A DNA stretch of 36,374 nucleotides from Candidatus Desulfolinea nitratireducens (lineage in GTDB: Bacteria; Chloroflexota; Anaerolineae; Anaerolineales; Villigracilaceae), in NCBI GenBank assembly GCA_014382535.1, contig JACNJN010000091.1, positions 1-36,374 on the forward strand. Direction: 5' to 3'. The notes beneath the pieces were generated by a model. That model was not told the origin of the DNA. It saw only the letters and a list, made by a program, of their open reading frames with translations, and searched no databases. The translations under genes and the position numbers were made by a program. Position 1 is the stretch's first letter. Every line of letters starts with the position of its first letter. Of this stretch, positions 31,714 to 36,374 are shown one piece after another.

Positions 31714-34677
31714 TTACTTCTTGCGGCGCGAAATCCAAACCAAACCAATCAAAGCTAGAGGAGCAAGTCCACCCAGGCAAGGTACATTCGATGCTGGCTT
31801 TTCTGTGGGCTCACCAGGATGCGGTTCTGGTTCTCCCGGGAGAGCGGGCTCGTCTTGTGGAGGTGATTCGGGCTGCATTGGAGGCTGAGCAGAGACTTCA
31901 GGTGGCTGACCGTTAAAATCTAAGCGAAACACTCCTCCTCCGCTAGTTCCAGCGTATAAATGCTGTCCATCCGATGAAATTGAAAGGCTAGTCACAGCAC
32001 GGTTGCTAAGTCCTTGGGTAATCTTAATCCAGCTTTCACCTGCGTCTGTGGATTGATAGATACCACTTGTGATGTCACCAACATACACGACATTCGGATT
32101 TGTACGATCAAACACAATATCGCGATGGATGCCGTTAGGCTCCAGGCCTGCTGCGAGTTGTCTCCAAGTATCGCCTCCATCTTCGCTTGTAAACAATCCC
32201 TGGTATTGGACACCAGCAATAAGTTTATTCGGATTTCCCGGACTCACAGCAACTGTACGTACTGGTTGACCCTGGGATAAACCCGTAAGGGAATCCCAAC
32301 TTCCACCACCGTCTTTGGATTTGAACAACCCGATTTGTGAAGCAACATAAACTATGTTCGCATTTGTGTAGTCGACCGAAACATCGGTCAAAATCGCATC
32401 ATTAAACTGCGCCCCGGTTATATCACTCCAACTAGAGCCACCATCGCGTGAAACAACGATACCTTTTCCACTTTCATACACATCGGCGTGAACCATTGAG
32501 TTGTGGTTGGCAGAAACGGAATAAACGATTTTTGGATCAGAGGGGGCAAACTCAATCTCGCTGGTTTCAGGGAAGTAATTTGGTGGGGGGATATGATGCG
32601 CCCAGCGATTTTCGTCAGAAACCCATTCCAGGAAACCATGTTGCCCTCCTAAAATGATGTGGTCTTTACGGACAGGATCAAAAGCAACGCCGCCCCATTC
32701 CCCTCCTGCCAAAGGCTGGTGTTCACCGGGGTTATGGATACCGTGCCACGTCAGTCCACCATCATTGCTGTACCAAACCCCGCTGCGCCCAGCCGCGAAT
32801 ACACGTGCAGGGTCAAAAGGATCTACAGCAACACCAATGATCTGAGCCCCGGAATAACCTGTGCTGGCATTCTTCCACGTTTTTCCACCATCTTCACTCA
32901 AGAAATTGCCACCACCATAGTTGTTTGCAAAAACTCGGTCCGGATTGCGGGGGTCGCATTGCATATCAATGGGCCATCCGGCACCAACTCCTGGTGGTCC
33001 CCAGCTTTGCAGGCCACCAGCCATCAGAGCCCAGTTGCTACCACCATCCTCACTGCGATAAATGGCCACATCACTGCCAGCATATATAATATTTGAATTG
33101 GATGGGCATATCTCAACCGAACTGAAGACCTGCACGAAAAAATCACCTTCAGGCTCAAGGACTTGCTGCCAGTTCTCACCGCCATTCGTTGTGCGATAAA
33201 TGCCAAGTGGACTGTGACCTTGATCCCGATAATACTGAAATGCCGGATCAGGGACAACATGTCCCGCAGCGGCAAAGAGTACATCAGGATTTTCCGGATG
33301 CATGTACAGGCTGCCGATATAACGGAAATCCAACCCGCTCTCAGCCCCCAACACACGCCATGAACCACCACCATCGGTAGATTTAAGCACGCCCAACCCG
33401 CCAAACGGATCTGGGTTTGTCTCAATATCTGTTTCCCCTACAGCACCACGATCAAAAATACCTGTAGATACGTAGAGCGCATCCGGATTCTGCGGATTGA
33501 TCCACATATAACGCGCAAGGCTGGATGGAATTGCACCATTCCAGATGCGCGTCCAGTGCTCACCGCCATCGACGGTTTTGTAGATAACACCACCAACCCC
33601 CAAACCCCAAACATTGTTTCCAGGGCGTTGCAATTCACCCATGGCATAAACAACATCGGATGTGCGCGGATCAACTGTAAAGCCACGAAAGCTCAAAATG
33701 GTTTCATGTTCGTGAATAATCCCCTCCGCTTTTTTTAGCCATGTGCGGCCACCATCCATCGATTTATAGATATCGCCCGTTTTGTCTGTTCCTATCCAGA
33801 TAATTTGGGGATCATGCGGATCAACAGTTAGCGAGAAAACTGGGATACCATCGCCTGCTGGGCCACCAATCGTTTCAATCCCCTGGTTGCTTTGCTCCCA
33901 TGTCAGACCATTATCTGTGCTGATGTGGACTCCAGCATTAGCATCAGTTACATACCAGATATCCGGATTGTCAAATTTATAGCGGATGTCATACCCGAGG
34001 CCGCCGGGAGGTCCGCCCAGACGAACCCAGCTAAGCTCTCCGCTGGATGGGACTTCCGCTATCGGAACGGGAACAGAGCCCACTCCCCATATCTCAACAT
34101 CATCAATCAGAACCTGTGATTCTGCCAGGGATTCAAAGGCGACCCCACCACTTACTAAAGGTTCCGGATCGGTATAAGTCATCACAACCTGCTCTCCCAC
34201 TATTACCGTAATGGTTGGCCCATAGCCAGTGATTTCAACAGTTTTCCAGCCATCTCCAAGCCCACCTGCATTTGCCAGGCTTTCTGTAAAACTATCTGGC
34301 CCTGTTTGCTTAATAAGATAGGAACCTTCGGGGCCCAGGCCAATAAAATAACGACTTGGTCCAGCCGCCATGCGAAAGTTAGCATGCAGGGTGGCATCGC
34401 CGGTTAATTTGACCCTAAAGCGCAAGCGATAATCGCTCCAAGAGCCGCTTGTCAGGGAAGCCCAAACATGACCCTGCCCCGCAAGGACATGACTGGTATC
34501 ACTTTCGATAACATCCCATCCGGGGTCTAGTTCCCACTCTTCGGGCCGCCCAGTTTCGAAATCTTGAGAATAGAGCAAAACATCTTCTTGAGCTAGCACG
34601 CCCCCTGTAGATAAAATTAGTAAAACAAAGACAACCCCTACGAGAACACTTCGGTGAGAAGGTTTTATAACCATCAT
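31714..34677 (-). CDS. Secreted Asp-box (BNR) beta-propeller protein with C-terminal membrane/sorting tail
   Basis: The 987-residue protein has a signal peptide (about 1-29, cut near GVLA). A jelly-roll-like domain (about 33-200, SQDFETGRPEEWE and LIDDVEIWG) follows. A long propeller region comes next with 12 Asp-box-type motifs such as STDNGLTW, SMDGGRTW, TVDGGEHW, SEDGGKTW and STDAGESW, as in sortilin/VPS10-like and xyloglucanase-type propellers. A Pro/Glu-rich linker (about 922-966) leads to Cys967, a hydrophobic helix GLAPLALIGLVWI and the basic end SRRKK. No sialidase catalytic residues are recognised, so binding or scaffolding is likelier than hydrolysis. The start follows AAGGA. It is 4 nt upstream of the pentaheme gene, so the two form an operon. 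Confidence 0.85.
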   Translation of the reverse strand: MMVIKPSHRSVLVGVVFVLLILSTGGVLAQEDVLLYSQDFETGRPEEWELDPGWDVIESDTSHVLAGQGHVWASLTSGSWSDYRLRFRVKLTGDATLHANFRMAAGPSRYFIGLGPEGSYLIKQTGPDSFTESLANAGGLGDGWKTVEITGYGPTITVIVGEQVVMTYTDPEPLVSGGVAFESLAESQVLIDDVEIWGVGSVPVPIAEVPSSGELSWVRLGGPPGGLGYDIRYKFDNPDIWYVTDANAGVHISTDNGLTWEQSNQGIETIGGPAGDGIPVFSLTVDPHDPQIIWIGTDKTGDIYKSMDGGRTWLKKAEGIIHEHETILSFRGFTVDPRTSDVVYAMGELQRPGNNVWGLGVGGVIYKTVDGGEHWTRIWNGAIPSSLARYMWINPQNPDALYVSTGIFDRGAVGETDIETNPDPFGGLGVLKSTDGGGSWRVLGAESGLDFRYIGSLYMHPENPDVLFAAAGHVVPDPAFQYYRDQGHSPLGIYRTTNGGENWQQVLEPEGDFFVQVFSSVEICPSNSNIIYAGSDVAIYRSEDGGSNWALMAGGLQSWGPPGVGAGWPIDMQCDPRNPDRVFANNYGGGNFLSEDGGKTWKNASTGYSGAQIIGVAVDPFDPARVFAAGRSGVWYSNDGGLTWHGIHNPGEHQPLAGGEWGGVAFDPVRKDHIILGGQHGFLEWVSDENRWAHHIPPPNYFPETSEIEFAPSDPKIVYSVSANHNSMVHADVYESGKGIVVSRDGGSSWSDITGAQFNDAILTDVSVDYTNANIVYVASQIGLFKSKDGGGSWDSLTGLSQGQPVRTVAVSPGNPNKLIAGVQYQGLFTSEDGGDTWRQLAAGLEPNGIHRDIVFDRTNPNVVYVGDITSGIYQSTDAGESWIKITQGLSNRAVTSLSISSDGQHLYAGTSGGGVFRLDFNGQPPEVSAQPPMQPESPPQDEPALPGEPEPHPGEPTEKPASNVPCLGGLAPLALIGLVWISRRKK

Positions 34678-34699
34678 TTCATCCTTTCAAGATTATGAT

Positions 34700-34801
34700 T
34701 TACTCTTTCCATTCAAGCACGCCAATATAAAAGATCGCATTCCCATCATTGCCGCCATATGCAGGCCAGGGATTACCAAGGGCATCCTTGGCAGGACAAG
34801 A
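34700..34801 (-). pseudogene. Possible 3' remnant of a lost gene
   Basis: On the minus strand an open stretch of 33 codons with no start codon ends at a TAA (34702-34700). It reads protein-like as KDALGNPWPAYGGNDGNAIF followed by YIGVLEWKE. It lies just before the propeller gene's ribosome binding site. The composition looks like the C-terminus of a secreted protein, possibly a deleted upstream gene of this cassette. The evidence is only sequence character. Confidence 0.3.
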
Positions 34802-34802
34802 G

Positions 34803-35213
34803 GGCTATTTCTTTGTTAGCTGCGAAGATGATTGTTCCAATATCCACTGTCGAGGAAGTTGTAGATCTGATTTGTAGGAGATTCTTCACTCCCATTCTAC
34901 AGCTTTGCGCGTCAGGTTTCAACAGTGAGTCTTTTGGATCACGAACTTCTTGTGCTCTCCCGTTTAGCCATTCTCATTGATTCAGGTGAGTTTAAAAATT
35001 TGAACAACAATATTTCTGATTATTTGCACTAAATCCCCTATTTGAGCGCTGGAATTTACATTGAACTATGATTAGCGCGATTGTATGAGGAAAAAATTCT
35101 TTGTTCAAAGATAAGTAACACTGATGTTGCTTGACGATTCTCTATATTTCCATTAGATTCGTGAAAAAATGACACAGTTTTATTGTATTTTCCCCAAAAA
35201 TAAGGCGAAAAGT
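34803..35213. other. Gene-free stretch between cassette 2 and locus C
   Basis: No ORF here has a ribosome binding site or family character; a plus-strand frame at 34759-34980 looks random. A sequence near 34878-34905 (GGAGATTCTTCACTCC) resembles dispersed intergenic repeat sequence but cannot be confirmed from one copy. No clear promoter for the propeller gene was found. Confidence 0.4.
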
Positions 35214-35240
35214 GGTTCGGAACAGGTCCGCCAGGGGCTA
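35214..35240 (+). repeat. Degenerate tRNA 3'-end-like sequence, locus C
   Basis: GGTTCGG...GGGGCTA followed by CTAAGAA aligns with the T arm, acceptor end and flank of tRNA-like B, with several substitutions and small insertions. On its own the match is weak. The terminator 10 nt downstream, shared with locus B, and the second fragment at 35368 make it credible. Confidence 0.4.
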
Positions 35241-35249
35241 CTAAGAAAT

Positions 35250-35285
35250 AAGAAACCGCCAACATGCAATGTTGAGCGGTTTCTT
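35250..35285 (+). terminator. Terminator hairpin of locus C (copy of that in locus B)
   Basis: The arms AAGAAACCGCCAACA and TGTTGAGCGGTTTCTT are the same as at 29764-29800, with loop TGCAA in place of CTTGA. Stem conservation with loop change suggests an old duplication kept by structure. Confidence 0.7.
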
Positions 35286-35367
35286 GCTATATACTGCTGT
35301 GTTTCAAAGGAAAAAATGCTGAAAATGTACATTTGACTTTGAAAATTGGCATGTGTTTCTTGAAAAA

Positions 35368-35402
35368 CGGTTCGAGTCCTGTAGCTCGTTTTAAAGCCAT
35401 GG
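35368..35402 (+). repeat. Second tRNA 3'-end-like fragment, locus C
   Basis: CGGTTCGAGTCCT (35368-35380) is identical to 29861-29873. It continues GTAG, then about 10 foreign bases, then AAGCCA. That matches the CTTGTAGAAGCCA end of the A' sequence (24683-24695) with an insertion in the acceptor strand. Confidence 0.45.
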
Positions 35403-35472
35403 TTCCAAATATTACTCTTGAAAAAATACAAAACATGTCATTTTTCTGCTAGGTTACTGCCCTGTACTCGCA

Positions 35473-35516
35473 CTATTTACTAACCGTAGATCTGATGACC
35501 TACGGTTAGTAAATAG
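35473..35516. repeat. 17-bp perfect inverted repeat
   Basis: CTATTTACTAACCGTAG (35473-35489) and its exact reverse complement (35500-35516) flank a 10-nt loop. No T run follows on either strand, so it does not look like a terminator. It may be a structured RNA, a MITE-like remnant or a protein site. Confidence 0.6.
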
Positions 35517-35560
35517 CCTTACGCTCTGTGGTTCATTACTTCGGAAGGGATGTGTATTTT

Positions 35561-35584
35561 ATATTGTTCAAAAAGGAACAATAT
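35561..35584. promoter_or_regulatory. 9-bp inverted repeat upstream of the DsrE-like gene (possible operator)
   Basis: ATATTGTTC (35561-35569) and GAACAATAT (35576-35584) form a perfect dyad around AAAAAG. A TTGACT at 35584-35589 overlaps its end but has only a weak -10 (AAGAAT, 17-nt spacer). Size and symmetry suit a dimeric repressor. Confidence 0.35.
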
Positions 35585-35719
35585 TGACTAATAGGATGAA
35601 TTATGCAAGAATATTATGAGCGAAAGTGCATTGGGCTTGAGCATAAAAAATAGAAAATACCACAATATCCTATATTACTTTCAACTGATTGGATTCACTG
35701 ATTTGCATAAGGAGGAAAA

Positions 35720-35881
35720 ATGACAACTTCAACATTTATTCGTTGGGGTGGAATCGCACCCATTGTCACCGGATTAAACACAGCAGGTGCCACAATCATG
35801 CAGGGAAATAAAGGACAAATTTTGATCTGGATCAAAGTCAAAATTACAGTTAATACCCGATTTATATTTTCTAATATTTGA
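35720..35881 (+). pseudogene. 53-residue ORF, probably a truncated membrane-protein gene
   Basis: The ATG at 35720 has an excellent ribosome binding site, AAGGAGG, ending 5 nt upstream, so it is translated or once was. The first 23 residues, MTTSTFIRWGGIAPIVTGLN and following, look like the start of small membrane proteins that begin xxSTxIRWGGxAAxxAG. After residue 24 the resemblance is lost and the frame ends at 53. I read it as the 5' stub of a deleted gene fused to unrelated sequence. A genuine small protein is the alternative. It ends 11 nt before the DsrE-like ATG, so its translation could feed the downstream gene. Confidence 0.45.
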
Positions 35882-35892
35882 AGAAGAGCGAA

Positions 35893-36255
35893 ATGGCAAA
35901 AATTCTAGTTCATATTACACATGGCCCCGAACACCCGACAAGAGCAGCCCTTGGTTTTCATGTGGCGAAGGCAGCCATCGAAGAAGGCCACTCGGTAACT
36001 ATGTTCCTTGCTGGAGACGGTGTCCAGTTAATGCGAGATGGCGCTATTGATCACTTGAACGGACTTGGAACAGGCAACATGCGAGAACTCTATGATGTGG
36101 TTGTTGCAAGCGGCGTAAAGATCTATCTGTCTGGGATGTCCTCAAAGACAAGAGGACTACTCAAAGAAGAGTTGGAAGGGAAACCGTATGAGTTTGCTAC
36201 CCCAAAGCAACTCGTCCAACTGGCAGTTGAACACGATCAGTTGTTCACATATTAG
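35893..36255 (+). CDS. DsrE/DsrF-like family protein without cysteine
   Basis: The 120-residue protein has the DsrE-type alpha/beta pattern. It runs KILVHITHGPEHPTRAALGF, then EEGHSVTMFLAGDGVQLM, then GVKIYLSGMSSKTRG, as in small intracellular sulfur-relay relatives. DsrE and TusD transfer sulfur through a cysteine near the CGMS position. Here the segment reads LSGMSS, and no cysteine occurs anywhere in the protein, so persulfide transfer is unlikely and the role is unknown. The ATG at 35893 is chosen over a TTG at 35878 that overlaps the preceding stop. The gene ends 29 nt before the proposed IS end at 36285. Confidence 0.8.
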   Translation: MAKILVHITHGPEHPTRAALGFHVAKAAIEEGHSVTMFLAGDGVQLMRDGAIDHLNGLGTGNMRELYDVVVASGVKIYLSGMSSKTRGLLKEELEGKPYEFATPKQLVQLAVEHDQLFTY

Positions 36256-36284
36256 TAATGAAACCCAAAGTGGTGGATTACACC

Positions 36285-36332
36285 TGTCAACGACAATTAG
36301 AATTACCCATGAACGACAACTAGAAATGCCCA
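36285..36332. mobile_element. Left terminal repeats of an insertion sequence continuing past the window
   Basis: Two imperfect direct repeats, AACGACAATTAGAATTACCC (36289-36308) and AACGACAACTAGAAATGCCC (36312-36331), follow a TGT tip at 36285. The array mirrors the one at 1-55 in inverted orientation. Multiple short terminal repeats beginning TGT suggest an IS21/IS481-type end. No transposase lies within the window. Confidence 0.5.
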
Positions 36333-36374
36333 TAGTTATTGTCATAGGGAAGCTCATGCTTCCTGTGGGTTGGG

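Noticed and set aside
31710-31748. Upstream start for the pentaheme cytochrome overlapping the propeller gene
   Set aside because: The added 13 residues disturb the signal peptide; the ATG at 31709, just after the propeller stop, gives a standard lipoprotein signal.
34759-34980. Plus-strand ORF of 73 codons upstream of locus C
   Set aside because: It has no ribosome binding site, no family character, and overlaps the minus-strand remnant; it looks random.
24466-36374. Integrase, transposase or CRISPR array inside the cassette region
   Set aside because: No reading frame shows recombinase motifs and no regularly spaced short repeats with unique spacers exist; mobility is inferred only from the border repeats.

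Overview
The window looks like a chromosomal stretch of an anaerobic or facultative bacterium of the Chloroflexota, most likely class Anaerolineae. This is inference from gene content and style: lipoproteins with Pro/Thr-rich spacers, a secreted Asp-box propeller with a Cys-hydrophobic-basic tail, an acyl-CoA carboxylase operon, a tungsten-type aldehyde oxidoreductase, APC-Usp fusions and moderate GC. No rRNA or other phylogenetic marker beyond ribosomal protein L19 is present.

Layout. Bases 1-55 look like the terminal repeats of an insertion sequence whose body lies left of the window, and about 36285-36332 look like a related IS end running off the right edge. Between them: (i) 56-2196, plus strand: rplS, a class I glutamine amidotransferase and murI. 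(ii) 2257-18058, an unbroken minus-strand run read right to left: acyl-CoA dehydrogenase, an envelope glycan/lipid block (YfhO/GT-C-like protein, GT2, methyltransferase, MDR reductase, second GT-C protein), two lipoproteins (one with an HEXXH zinc motif), two small membrane proteins, then carboxyltransferase, biotin carboxylase and biotin carrier of an acyl-CoA (probably propionyl-CoA) carboxylase, and a CYTH/CyaB protein. Many of these genes overlap by 1-14 nt, which suggests co-transcription and translational coupling. (iii) 18112-24465: a permease fused to two Usp domains, a nitronate monooxygenase-type protein, and a divergent thioredoxin-fold DUF255 (YyaL) protein.

(iv) 24548-35402 is the most unusual part. 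Three loci (about 24548-24695, 29695-29891 and 35214-35402) carry 3'-half tRNA-Met(CAU)-like sequence, then a hairpin terminator, then a second tRNA 3'-end-like fragment. None contains an intact tRNA gene. They bracket two minus-strand gene cassettes of about 5.2 and 5.5 kb. Cassette 1 encodes aldehyde:ferredoxin oxidoreductase, an acyl-CoA synthetase, an SCP2-like protein and a MoaD-like protein. Cassette 2 encodes a secreted 12-Asp-box protein and a pentaheme cytochrome c lipoprotein. Neither contains a recombinase. A 42-nt segment is identical in the first two loci, which reads as serial island accretion at a tRNA 3' end (a tycheposon-like or genomic-island att architecture). Two of the sequences share an exact 61-nt layout that looks like a tRNA-Met without a D arm.

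(v) 35243-36284 holds hairpins, a truncated small ORF and a cysteine-free DsrE-like gene.

How the genes may work together (inference): the carboxylase and acyl-CoA dehydrogenase fit short-chain or odd-chain acyl-CoA metabolism. Cassette 1 would oxidise aldehydes to acids and activate these to acyl-CoA. Cassette 2 would supply cell-surface redox and propeller proteins. The envelope block would build and modify lipid-linked glycans.
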